Shown here piece by piece: positions 1 through 9,848 of a stretch of DNA of 64,000 nt (position 1 is its first letter; each line of letters opens with the position of its first letter). Both the position numbers and the translations under genes were made by a program. The DNA comes from Symsagittifera roscoffensis (taxonomy: Eukaryota > Xenacoelomorpha > Acoela > Convolutidae), in NCBI RefSeq assembly GCF_963678635.1, contig NC_087063.1, positions 19,774,220 through 19,838,219 on the forward strand. The letters are read 5' to 3'. Below the pieces are notes generated by a model. That model was not told where the DNA came from and searched no databases. It worked only from the letters and a program-made list of their open reading frames with translations.

Positions 1-823
1 ATTTACGACATCCCTTTTTGGCCTACAAAATTAAGTTTCAAATGAAGCGCGCGCCAAGAAAAACACAATTTTTTGGTCAAAAATTTCCAAAAAATACCGA
101 AAAAAGCTTAAAAGTGTTCTAGGAGTGGTGGGAAAATCAATATTTGGTCGACTTAAAAAAAGATAGACAAAATCTACAAATTCCGTAAAACCTCCTCTCG
201 GGAAAATCATACATCCGCCCTGCTACAATGTCAAATGCATAGTTTGTAGTGCTCAAAGTTTGTTGTCAATAAGTTAATATTTTTTTGCAAAAAAAAACTG
301 TGTACTTCAAATATTTCTAGACATTGCCCAAAAATTTGGTTTCGTGCTATCGCAACATTTTTGTGGCAAAGTACTGAATTCTCAGCCGTTCTATTCCAAT
401 CCAATCAATGATACTAGGTCAAACAGTTTTTGCTTGAAGTTTTTTGAAGGTTTCGGGAAAGTAATTTGGACTTTATATTTAACAGAAACTTTGTATTTGT
501 TAAGTAAATTTATAGAATATGCTCGTTCGAAAATGTTTTTGGCCAAAAAATTTACTCAGCTGGTTGGGAAGAAAATTTCTGCTATATCCTGTTATAGTTC
601 TGTGATTCGAATCGATAGAGCCCCTTGTTATTGACTTTGCCTCCGCGACGAGACCGCCAGTATTTTTTTTAAACTTGTTTTTCCTATGACCAGTTTATCA
701 AGATGTGATTCATCAACGCCGCAATAATTCATAATAAAATAAATTTTGTGGGGATTTTGATTTTTTCATCTGGTCCTCAAAGAACTCCGATTGCTTACTG
801 AAGTGTCTTTCATGATATTTTTA
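1..823. other. AT-rich intergenic or intronic sequence, nothing recognised
   Basis: No coding pattern, LTR or tandem repeat is visible. The longest open frame (344-634, +) has no recognisable motif or gene-like composition. The stretch may be intron of the channel gene whose last exon is at 1694, because the paralogue at the right of the window has introns of 5 to 8 kb. Confidence 0.4.
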
Positions 824-1252
824 TTGTTCCGACTTTCAAAAAAATTGAATTTTTATGCTCGGTGCGTTTTTTTATTCAGTCATTTTTCGCCAATCGAAAT
901 AATAGTTTTTTGAGAAAAAAATTGACCCCATTGAAGATATCGACTTCCTGAGTTCAAATCTAAAGATATATTTTACCACCGACAATTTTTGTAAAGTTCT
1001 GGGTGTTTGAAAATGGCCATATTGGCCATGTTCTGGACTAAATTATGCGCGCTTTGAAGAGTTTTTTCATATTGCTGAGAGCGTAACGCGAATTATTAAT
1101 TGGTTGTTTTAATTTCGTACAACTCAAAATTTTACACATTGATAATGTCCAAAATTTATAGATTTTAAATATTTTCGTTTCCGAAAACTATTCGATATGA
1201 ATTATGGGATAGTCGGAACCTTCAGGGCTTTACACTGATATACGAGCAGTCT
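824..1252 (+). repeat. Degenerate copy of the hairpin-ended repeat family (Helentron-like)
   Basis: Begins with TTGTTCCGACTTTC and ends with AGTCGGAACCTTCAGGGC...ACGAGCAGTC, the same termini as the better copies at 3232, 4772 and 47767. The core keeps recognisable words (a 'GAGTTCAAAT' block, 'GTAAAGTT', 'GCGCGC') in the same order, but many bases differ and the terminal hairpin is damaged, so this is the oldest copy with both ends. Confidence 0.6.
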
Positions 1253-1693
1253 TTTTTCGGATTTTCATTTCGTTTTTATAACTGTCGACACCGGTTTTTT
1301 AAATGACCCATTTAAAGGCCTTTCTTTCAGCATGACCAATTGTGATTCGATTTTGTAGCCTGTTTTTTTTATCACAGAAGTAATATTATTTAGGAATATT
1401 TTCTGATGCGGAATTACGCTTTGGTTTTTTTCTGCTGAGAGTTTCCAATCAGAGTTATTAAGGTTGAGTCTCTATTAAATAACTTTTTTAAATAAATTGA
1501 GACGTATACAATAAAGATAAAATATAAGTACCACTCCAAAATGATAATAAAAAGTGTTGTTAAAATCCAAATCGCAGTTATAAATGCCTCAGGCTAATAA
1601 TAATATAAATATAAGTAAAATGTTCTTGCTGGCAAAAAAGAACCCAGTCAACAGGTCCACTGCTTGGCGGTAGTAACCTATGAGTTTTTTCAG
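1253..1693. other. Probable intron upstream of the channel exon
   Basis: No second exon of the DEG/ENaC gene could be found here. The stretch ends in TTTTTTCAG at 1685-1693, a good 3' splice site directly before the coding exon. Preceding exons are expected left of the window, as the paralogue has a 7.7-kb intron at this position. Confidence 0.5.
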
Positions 1694-2094
1694 GAACTTG
1701 CGTGGCTAGGTGCAGACCTCAATGTAGTTTCACGAAGTACAATTTCCAGATTACATCTACACGATTTCCAGTTCTAGGGTACCACCAGTACCAAAAAGCA
1801 ATCGAGCCAAACAACCCAAATGTAACCTACGACTACATGCGCGAGAACTACGCTGAAGTAACTATCAGTTTTGAAACGCTGATTGTGCTTAATACGAACG
1901 TTAGAGCCAAGTATGAAATATTTTCGGCTAGCAGTGCAATGGGAGGTATTCTTGGAATGTTACTGGGTGGAAGCATGATGACTTTGTATGAACTGGCCGA
2001 GATATTGTTCTTTGCCATTCAATGTTTCATCGTTGACGCATTCAGTAAAATCAGAAAAAGCTTCAAAATATCGTCTAAAGTATATCCTAATTGA
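1694..2094 (+). CDS. DEG/ENaC sodium channel, last coding exon (partial gene)
   Basis: Last exon of an epithelial sodium channel/degenerin family subunit, a trimeric cation channel of the plasma membrane. The exon begins in phase after TTTTTTCAG with two bases of a split codon and reads TCVARCRPQCSFTKYNFQ, the cysteine-rich end of the extracellular domain. Next come a beta-strand segment around FETLIVLNT and then the second membrane helix with the selectivity-filter region MLLGGSMMTLYELAE (Gly-x-Ser type). It ends in a short cytoplasmic tail, SSKVYPN, with TGA at 2092-2094. It closely matches the exon at 49098-49498, including splice phase and the final residues VYPN. The rest of the gene lies off the left edge. 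The frame is intact, but expression cannot be judged from one exon. Confidence 0.88.
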
Positions 2095-2220
2095 GTGCCG
2101 TGAGAAAGGGAAAACTGTTTTGATCCATGTTGTGAGTCCTCAATTTTATTTCACTGACCTCATTATGCAATCACCCACGCCATGCACATATCTCGCATGT
2201 TTTGTTTCGACCGCGTAATT

Positions 2221-2226
2221 AATAAA
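2221..2226 (+). promoter_or_regulatory. Candidate polyadenylation signal AATAAA
   Basis: AATAAA lies 126 bases after the channel stop codon and just after a more GC-rich 3' untranslated stretch. This is a suitable place for transcript cleavage. Confidence 0.45.
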
Positions 2227-3186
2227 GTTTTAGTATCAAGTGAGTTTGTATGAGACAAAAAAAATTTAACCAATCAGCAGAAATTTTTTTTTCATAGCAC
2301 TTTTGCAAAGGCTGCTTTCTGATTAGTTGAAATCCGATGCTGCTATTTCCGTCACAACCCAATTGTTCCAATTTTTTTTAAATTAAATTACAGTATAAAT
2401 CGACTGGTAGTTTTTTTGTCTGTCAATTTTCGAGTTTTTAACTAAACACTGTTGACGTAATTTTGGAAAAAAATTACTTGTCTTCAAAATCGCAGCCATC
2501 TTAAGAACGTTTTAAAAAACTCAAATTACGCCAATATGTGTTTGAATCTGCGTGCGTTATACGATTTTTAGAAAATTGCCATAAGAATAAACATTGTTCA
2601 GTTTTCTTTACTTTCTTCATCAGACACGTTGAAGAGTGATTGATAATTCATTAACTTTAGCTAGATATAGCCAACTTGAATGATTGTTTTGCCTTAAAGT
2701 CAAAAGTATTTTGAATATTTCGATGTTGCTATTTTGGCACTATCGTTTGCGTTTTAAGCAGATGGTTAAAATGAATCCCGAATTTACTCATCAGAGCACA
2801 TAAGTTTTGCTCCTAATTTGTTGCAGCAGTTTTTGGTTATGCTGATAAATTTTCTGGGTTATCCGTGATCTTAGTTTAATACATGATTCAGTTTGAAATC
2901 AGGTAATCTAGATAAAAATTTTTTAAAAAGTTTTGAACTATGCACTCTAGTCCGAAAACTATCGATATTTTGTCGTTGGTTTTATTCCAGAGTCTCTATT
3001 GTTCGTTTACTCAATCCTTCGCTGTTAATTTATACTTCTGACTTTTGCTACAAAAAGAGATTAATTTTTACTGAGAAGGCAAAACATTTTGATGCACATG
3101 AACTCCTCTTTGTACAATCCTGGGAATTCCCTTGTACAAATCTGCTGTCATGTTGTCTTTTATGTTCGCAGGAGCAAGTGAAATGA
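2227..3186. other. Non-coding, no confident feature
   Basis: AT-rich sequence without a supported gene. At about 2415-2460 the words GTCTGTCAATTTTCGAGTTTTTAACTA resemble the 5' core of the repeat at 3232, so a very old copy may lie here, but both ends are missing. Confidence 0.3.
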
Positions 3187-3985
3187 AGCAATTATTTTTC
3201 GAACTACTTTTAAATTGTTTCCACAAGACCTTGTTGTTCCGACTTTCGATACGAAAGTAACGGAATATTTGTGCTCGGGGTGGGTTTTTTTTCTTCAGAC
3301 AAATTTCGACTTTTTAACTAGCCATTTTTGACAAAATTTTTGACAAAATTTTTATATCATTCGAAAGGTATTGTTGTCCTGAGCTCAAATTTGAAAAGAT
3401 ATTTCACCTGTGATCATTTTTCGTAAAGTTACGGGGGTTTAAAGATTGCAATTTTGGCCAATTTGGGACAATTAACGCGCGATATATTTTGCGCTATTAA
3501 CGCGTAAGCGGAGAGTTAATCCGTCTTAGAAATCGTTCCAAATTGGTTAAAAGAAGCTTATTTGCCATAATTGGTTTGTTACAAGGAGCGAAATCTATCC
3601 TTTTGTACTTTATATGGCGTGTGGGGGGATGATTTTCATAAAAATTTCAAATTTTAGAAAAAAAGTTTTCGTTTTTTTTTATTTCATTGAATTTTTTAAT
3701 ATTATTACTGCTCCATAAACCTTAAAAGGCAGTCGGAACATTCAGGGCTTCGCCCTGTTACGAGCAGTCTTGTTTTGTTTTTCAACCCAATTAGCTTGCT
3801 CGCTCAAAGGATGCAATCTTAAAAACTGTCTGAAAAAGCCCAAAGTAAAAATGAAGCTGTTGTTTTTCGAACCTGCTCTTAAATTGTTTCGACAGTCCTT
3901 GTTTTGCTTTTCAACCAGAAATCAGCTTGTTCGCTGGAAAAGATGTATTCTTGAAAATTGTCTGAAGAAGCCAAAATGAAAAATT
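3187..3985 (+). repeat. Tandem repeat of about 130 bp, interrupted by the 3232 repeat
   Basis: Three partial units share the order ATGAAG...TTTTTCGAAC...TTAAATTGTTTC.ACA...CCTTG, then TTTTG.TTTTCAACC...AGCTTG.TCGCT..AA...GATG...TCTTGAAAA..TGTCTGAA.AAGCC. The first unit begins near 3187 and is split after CCTTG by the insertion at 3232-3771. It resumes at about 3772, and two further partial units run to about 3985. The uninterrupted unit gives the empty-site sequence for the insertion. Confidence 0.65.
3232..3771 (+). mobile_element. Hairpin-ended non-autonomous element (Helentron/HINE-like), best copy
   Basis: About 540 bp, no coding capacity. The 5' end TTGTTCCGACTTTCGATACG is repeated inverted as AGTCGGAACA about 38 bases before the 3' end. 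A GC hairpin CAGGGC-TTC-GCCCTG follows, then TTACGAGCAGTCTTG. Terminal motif at one end, the same motif subterminal and inverted at the other, and a 3' stem-loop are the hallmarks of Helentron-associated elements such as Drosophila DINE-1. Comparison with the neighbouring tandem unit places the insertion inside a T-rich CCTTG/TTTTG target. The family assignment is inference; the repeat itself is certain. Confidence 0.7.
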
Positions 3986-4744
3986 TTTGTTCAATTCGAG
4001 CTCTTCAAATTTTTCAACATTTCAAAATTGATTAAAAAATTTATAATACAGTTCCAGCATTCTCAATTTGGCGTACTGTAGTTTGAATAATCCTACTATG
4101 GTTGAAATTCTATAGAGTATTTAACAAGCTTCACGTACAGTTATTTGCTGACAGATCTCTTGAAGAACTGATTGTTAATAAATTTATGAGTCTTTATTTA
4201 GTCAACAATTTGATATGTCATGTTAGGTTTGCTGTTAATTTGAAAACCTTAAGAACTTTTTCTCTTTTTTTTGAGCTACCACATTGGATAAAGGGTTCTC
4301 ATGACCGACTTGATTAGACCGCCTGCAAACCCAAGATTCAAATCAAAGTTGAAAAGTGTTGTAACAAGAACTCTCTTGCGTAAATTAAAGCTAGATATCA
4401 GCATTCATCGCGGCTTTTTCGAAAAAGTCTTCTTCTGCAGAGACTTTTTCATCTTCCCAAAAAATTCTGACAACATCCTTGTTTTCAAAAAATAAGCGGG
4501 ACAAATTGTCTTTAGCTCAGCTGGAACACAGAGGTCGCGTTGTACATAGCCATTCAGTCTTTCATCTCTAGTTTTTGTACAAAAAAAATTTGGCAGAGAG
4601 TTTTGCTAAAAGTGAAAGTTAGGTCTGACGTATTTTTTCAAATCTACAACCATTTCTGAAACGATTCCACCAATTGCACTCCCTCGTTTCGTTTATTGAA
4701 TATAATGTTTCTCAAAAATATAGATTTTCAAAGCTCGCCCATTT
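3986..4744. other. Non-coding, no confident feature
   Basis: Short open frames only, none with a recognisable motif. Nothing resembling a tRNA or other structured RNA was found. Confidence 0.3.
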
Positions 4745-5316
4745 TTGTTCCGACTTTAGATACGAAAGTAATTGTTCCGACTTTCGATACGAAAGTAACG
4801 GAATATTTGTGCTCGGGGTGGGTTTTTTTTTCTTCAGACAAATTTCGACTTTTTAACTAGCCATTTTTGACGGAACTTTTTTATATCATTCAAAAGGTAT
4901 TGTTGTCCTGAGCTTAAATTTGAAAAAATATTTCACCTGTGATCATTTTTCGTAAAGTTATGAGGGTTTAAAGATTGCCATTTTGGCCATTTCGACCAAT
5001 TTGGGACAATTAACGCGCGATATAATTCGCGCTATTAACGCGTAAGCGGAGATTTAATCCGTCTTATAAATCGTTCCAAATTGGTTGAACGAAGCTTATT
5101 TGCCATAACTGATTTGTTACAAGGAACGAAATCTATATTTTTGTACTTTATATGGCGTGTGGGGGGATGATTTTTATTTTAAAAAAATTTCAAATTTTAG
5201 AAAAAAATTTTTCATTTTGTTTTATTTCATTGAGTTTTTTAATGTTATTACTTTTCCATAAGCCTTAAAAGGCAGTCGGAACATTCAGGGCTTCGCCCTG
5301 ATACGAGCAGTCTTGT
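4745..5316 (+). mobile_element. Hairpin-ended non-autonomous element with a duplicated 5' tip
   Basis: A full copy (4772-5316) of the family seen at 3232, highly similar along its length, with intact hairpin CAGGGCTTCGCCCTG at about 5287-5301 and the ending ATACGAGCAGTCTTGTT. Directly before it, 4745-4771 repeats only the first 27 bases of the element. This is a head-to-tail arrangement like the one at 47581-48230. Confidence 0.7.
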
Positions 5317-5953
5317 TCAGGTTAAGTTTTATTTCTACTTGTCTTCATGGAACAATTGCAGCTAATTTCAGCAATACTTTGCCGCAAAACGCATTTAAAA
5401 CGAACTTTTTGCCAACAAAACCAACTACAAAGCTGAATTCCATGTCAAGGAGTTTGTAAGTATCCGAATGTTTATAGATAATTTTTTGAAGTAAAAGGCG
5501 GTATATACCATTGAAAAGTTTCTCTAAAACCAATAAGTTGAACCATAACATATGAGAACCTTAAACACCATTTCGGTATTGATTCTTTGATGGAACTAGT
5601 TTGTGTTATATCTACTTAATGTTTTAGTACATTCACAGGGGGCTACTTATAAAACAAAAAAAGTCTCTACGAAGTTAATAAGATTAATAGAAAGTATTTA
5701 ACTGAAAGAAATATTATATTCAGTTTTTTCTGAAGGCTGGTTAATTTTAGTTTCGATTCGAACTATGTCAAAATAGTTTACGAAAAGACGCCAATTGAAG
5801 CACTGCCACAGGAAGCAGAGGAATCAAAAATAGAGTCCAAGAAAAATAAGTGGTTGAAAACAAACAAATATAAAATTTTGCTATCGGTTTTATTCATGGT
5901 TTTCATTCTCTTGAAATTATGAAACAGTAATTACAGTTTGAAAAAATTATTAC
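5317..5953. other. Non-coding flank of the Gypsy insertion
   Basis: No gene recognised. The last bases, TTAC (5950-5953), are one copy of the target duplication of the element that follows. Confidence 0.35.
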
Positions 5954-6363
5954 TGAGTTATAACCGATGTGGTTAACTCATAGAGTAATTTCGGATAGGG
6001 TACACCGTCTGCTCGTCACGCTATCTTATTTTCGGCCGGATAGATTCGTGCAACTTCTTAGTCTAATACCGATCCTAATCTTACTCTTATACTTTCTAGT
6101 CTCAGGGTGTTTAACTAGTCTCTGCTAGGCTCAATAGATCTAGGGTATACTGGTTAGTTGCGGCGGCTGAAGTTCTCTTGGAGAGACAACTAATTTCTAA
6201 GTTAAATTCAAATATCTCTGGTGCTGAAATTACAAGTAATTTCAGCACTTACAAATAAGTGGGTTGTTAGTTAGATGGATCATGATTGGTTAATATTAAA
6301 TACTTTACAGTGGTAAAATATCTAATTTATCCAATCATAAAATGTAGTTTGGATCAGGTTCCA
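5954..6363 (-). repeat. 3' LTR of the Gypsy element
   Basis: 410 bp, matching 23762-24171 with about eight substitutions and no indel seen. It carries the same 28-bp palindrome (6221-6248) as the other LTR. TG...CA ends and the flanking TTAC fix its limits. Confidence 0.95.
6221..6248. promoter_or_regulatory. Perfect 13-bp palindrome inside the LTR
   Basis: GTGCTGAAATTAC-AA-GTAATTTCAGCAC: two perfect 13-bp arms around a 2-base centre, conserved unchanged in the other LTR at 24029-24056. It could be a dimeric protein-binding site or an RNA hairpin in the terminal repeat of the transcript; the sequence does not decide. Confidence 0.5.
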
Positions 6364-6377
6364 CCCATCCGGGTTTT
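6364..6377 (-). promoter_or_regulatory. Candidate polypurine tract of the Gypsy element
   Basis: On the minus strand AAAACCCGGATGGG abuts the 3' LTR, where plus-strand priming should occur. It is only moderately purine-rich, so the call rests mainly on position. Confidence 0.4.
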
Positions 6378-8186
6378 ACAGAGTTTTTTAGAATTATCTT
6401 TCTGCAATTCAAAGGATGGATGATGAACGTTGGTATTGGGCGAACATCGTATTCTTGTCCGGTTCCTCTTGTTAGAGAAGTTCCAGGACGCTGGAGTTAG
6501 GGGCATCAATCGTTGTGTCTTCTTGTGACAACAACTGTGTTTCCCAACGAAATCAATCTGATTTCAAACTGGTTTGCTATGACGGGTTTCTCTGTATTAT
6601 GTAGAGAACTTGTTTTGTGTTCAACCCCGTCTGGGAATGGCGTGGAGATTGTGCGTGGAGGGGATGCCTTGTAACTCGGATCTGTACGTATACTTGAACA
6701 TCGAGGTGGTCATTGGTCTAGTTCAATGAAGTCCTTTTATGCGAAGTCAAGTCGTACTCTAAATCCTTTGAGTTGTGATTGTGGACGGCATATCGGTTGT
6801 GGTTAGCCATTCTTGTTCGAGTGTAGTGGGGTCATTTTGTCTTTGGATGTTCGTCTTTGTTGTTGTGTGCTGATCTATATACTGCAAGGTATAATTTACA
6901 TTGTATAAAATTTTTATTAGTTCAGTTTTTTTAATTATGAATTTAGTTAGTTGTTTTCACAAAAGCATTTTGTTTTAGTTCGGTTATTTTGAAGAGTTAC
7001 TCGCCCTTGAGTACCTCTTATTAAAAATAGAAGTGTGGTCACAAAGCGTGGATGTAGCACGGTGGGTTAGGCCGGCTATAGAGCATGCTCAGGACGTCCT
7101 CTCAGGACGTGGGTTAGGACGTGGGTTAGGCCAGGAGTGGGCTCAGGACGTGGGTTAGGAGCATGCTCAGGACGTGGGTTAGGCCAGGAGTGGGAGTATG
7201 ATTTCGTGTGGTTTCTTTGAGAGGTCCTGTTATGTGATAACGTTTTATGTTGGGTTTATGTTGGTCTTTCTTATGTTCCTTTGGTTGTGTCCTTTTTTCA
7301 AAAATCAAATTGTTTTTGTTATGGGTTTGTCTTTCGACTTTTTTGTGTTTTATTTTTTCTTTCTTAGACTTTATAATAGTCTTCAAAAGAATAAATTATA
7401 CAGTTTTAAACTGGGTTAATCCGGTTTGGGTACCGTTGGTTTTTTTTCTTAGTCATGCTGTTATTTTATGGTTTGTGGTGTTTAGTAAGCTGCGTTGGTT
7501 AGTTTGTTTTAGTATATAATTCCTTTCCAACCGGGTTAAACGAAAGTTTGAAACTTGTTATCGTGTGTTAGAGTTGTTGAGTGTGAAAACTTGAAACTGA
7601 AATTCATTATTTAAACAATTCTTCGTGGGCGAGCTGTGCGAGTTTGGATAGAATTCTTGTGCGAGTGAATGAAAATATCAAAGGTTAGTACTGCATTTTT
7701 ATTTTATTAATTTATTACATAGAATTTCAATTTTACTGCTAGTTTTGGGGGAAGTTATAAATTTTCATCATATTTAAATTTACTGCTGTATGGGGGAATA
7801 ATTTATAAATTAAATTACTACATTTTGTATAAATTTTATCAGATTATTTTGTGAAAATATTAATGAAGTTTAGAATAATTTTAACAAGTTTTTATTTTTT
7901 ATTTTTCTTTTTTTTTTGCAGATGATCGTGGTATGAGGACTAAAGATCTAAAAGAAACATGAGTAAAGAATGGTTAGTATTAATTTAAATTTATTAGTAA
8001 AGAATATTTGAAATTATACTTACCTGTTAATCGTCTGGGAAAAAACCGTGGGGGAAGATGTCGTGTATCAAGTCGGAATTTGTTAGTAACTTTGCTAGTA
8101 TGCGAATGATGTTTTTAGTTTGAAGCAGTGGCCAAAGCAATTGAAGTGCTTTAATAGTTTTTAGTTCTTCGGTACCAACTGCAAAC
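6378..8186 (-). other. Long 3' untranslated region of the Gypsy element
   Basis: No substantial coding frame on the element strand. It contains a short tandem block at 7090-7197 (annotated separately) and T-rich tracts near 7900. The region is unusually long for a retrotransposon and separates the last gene from the 3' LTR by 1.8 kb. Confidence 0.6.
7090..7197. repeat. Short tandem repeat in the 3' untranslated region
   Basis: GCTCAGGACGTGGGTTAGG and GCCAGGAGTGGG alternate: the first occurs about four times in whole or part and the second twice. This GC-rich island stands out from the AT-rich surroundings. Confidence 0.65.
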
Positions 8187-9842
8187 TCAAAACTCATACG
8201 GTGTGTTTAGAATGAGATTATATATTTTGTGATTGTATTTAGTATTATGAATAAATTCTAATATAGGGATTTCTATAGGTTGAATAAATTCATGTGGGAT
8301 AAGGAAGGGTCTGGATTCTTCAGCATTAAAGGTCTTCGTGATGGGACAAAATATATACATCTGTGTTATTGGGTCATAATTGCGGAGGATGCCGTGGAGG
8401 TTAGTATCTTTGATGCAATAGGTGAAATTTAGAAAAAATGGTGAGGTGTACTTCGAGTTAAGAAATTGAAAACGATGGTGTGGTTGTCTTGATGGAGTAT
8501 GTAGATCAAAATGACTTTGTATGAAGCGATAGTATGTATATGTGTGAGTTTGTTTAGTGCGTAACATGATGTCATGTGAACAGTGCAAATCGCGTTCATG
8601 TGGTGCAAGGAAGTGAAAGGTTAGTGAAAATAATTGAAATTTTTCTTTAAAACTTTCGTAAGCTTGCATATCAGTTAGTGCTTCAGAAATGATGTGATCA
8701 TATTTTCTATCGAAAATATTGAGTGTGAATACATATGATGTTTTGATGAAGAATTTTTCTGTTAGTTGTGGTTTAGCGAAGCGGTCGTCATCTAAAAATT
8801 GGTCTTGATTAGTTCGGATGATATTATGGTCGTAATATTCTAGTGTAAATTCGTTAGCTCGGGGTGCAGTGAATGTTTTTAGTGATTTTTTATATCCTAT
8901 ATAAGTAAATTGTCTAGGTGTTAGTGTTGCGGTGAGTCTATATAGCATATTTTTATGCTTTTTTATATCGCTATGAGTATTAGATAGTGGGAGGCGAAGG
9001 GGATTAGTAAAATGAAAATATGTTGTCCAATGAAGTGTAGGCATTAAAACATGTTCATCTACAAAACTACGTGTGTCGTTAGTGTCATTAGGTGTGTTTA
9101 AAGTATATTGTGGAAATGAAGAAAAGGTGATTGCTAGAAAATCTTTCGTGTTTGTGTGGTGTGGATGATTAATATATTCACGGGCTGTTCCTGGTTTGGT
9201 CGGGAATGGATGGTTTGGGAATTTTCTTTTAAAAGTGCGATAAGCTCGGTTAGTGCTATTTGATGATTCGGTGGATGTTGATGATTGTGCTAATGATGCA
9301 GTATAGGCTGAGGAGGGTGTAGGAGTAGGTGGGTTTGAGGATTCTATTTTGGATGAAATTTGATTGATTGTGCGGGTGTTAGGGTGTATTAGCTGTTGTT
9401 GTAGGGTGATAAAGTTATCAAGTTCTTGGGAAATTTGGGGAGTATCGGGAGAATTAGATGATCGGTCGGAATGAAATGGAGAAAAAGTTGGGGTTACTTG
9501 TGAAGCATAAGAGGGAGTAGAAATGGGCGGGAGTGGATTTTTTGTTGGGATTGGTTGAAAAGGGGGCTTTCAAAAAACTGAGGAGTTGGTTTGAAAATTA
9601 TTGGATGGAGATGGTTCGGAGTCTGCAAATTCGTCAGGGGTTTCTATATTAGGGTTATTGAGTTGTGAAATGGAGTATAAAACTGAAATATCTGAATTAT
9701 TATCCGAATTCATGCTCGATGTTATATTACTAATTGGAAAATTGGGTGGCGGGAAAGCAAAAAGTGGGATTATTGTGATTGGAGTGTTGAGGTTGGTTGG
9801 ATGGGAATTTGAGCGGTGTAGGGATCCAAGTTGTCGGCTCAT
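8187..9842 (-). pseudogene. 3' accessory protein of the Gypsy element, unrecognised (ORF X)
   Basis: One reading frame of 551 codons, broken only by a TGA at 9570-9572 (codon 91). It starts with ATG six bases after the envelope stop codon and ends with TGA at 8187-8189. Residues 1 to about 265 are rich in Pro, Ser, Thr and Asn and look disordered. From about residue 266 (MPTLHWTTYFHF) to the end the composition is that of a folded domain rich in Phe, Tyr, His and Ile, with no signal peptide or clear membrane segment. I recognise no family. It could be a matrix- or capsid-associated protein, given its place beside an envelope gene, but that is guesswork. Few cysteines (one HCSH, one YCIK, one FCP) and no zinc-knuckle spacing. 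Confidence 0.6.
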
Positions 9843-9848
9843 CGTGGG

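Noticed and set aside
7126-7519. Overlapping frames of 73 to 90 codons in the Gypsy 3' UTR
   Set aside because: They arise from a T-rich tract and the GC-rich tandem repeat; no start context or motif, and they conflict on opposite strands.
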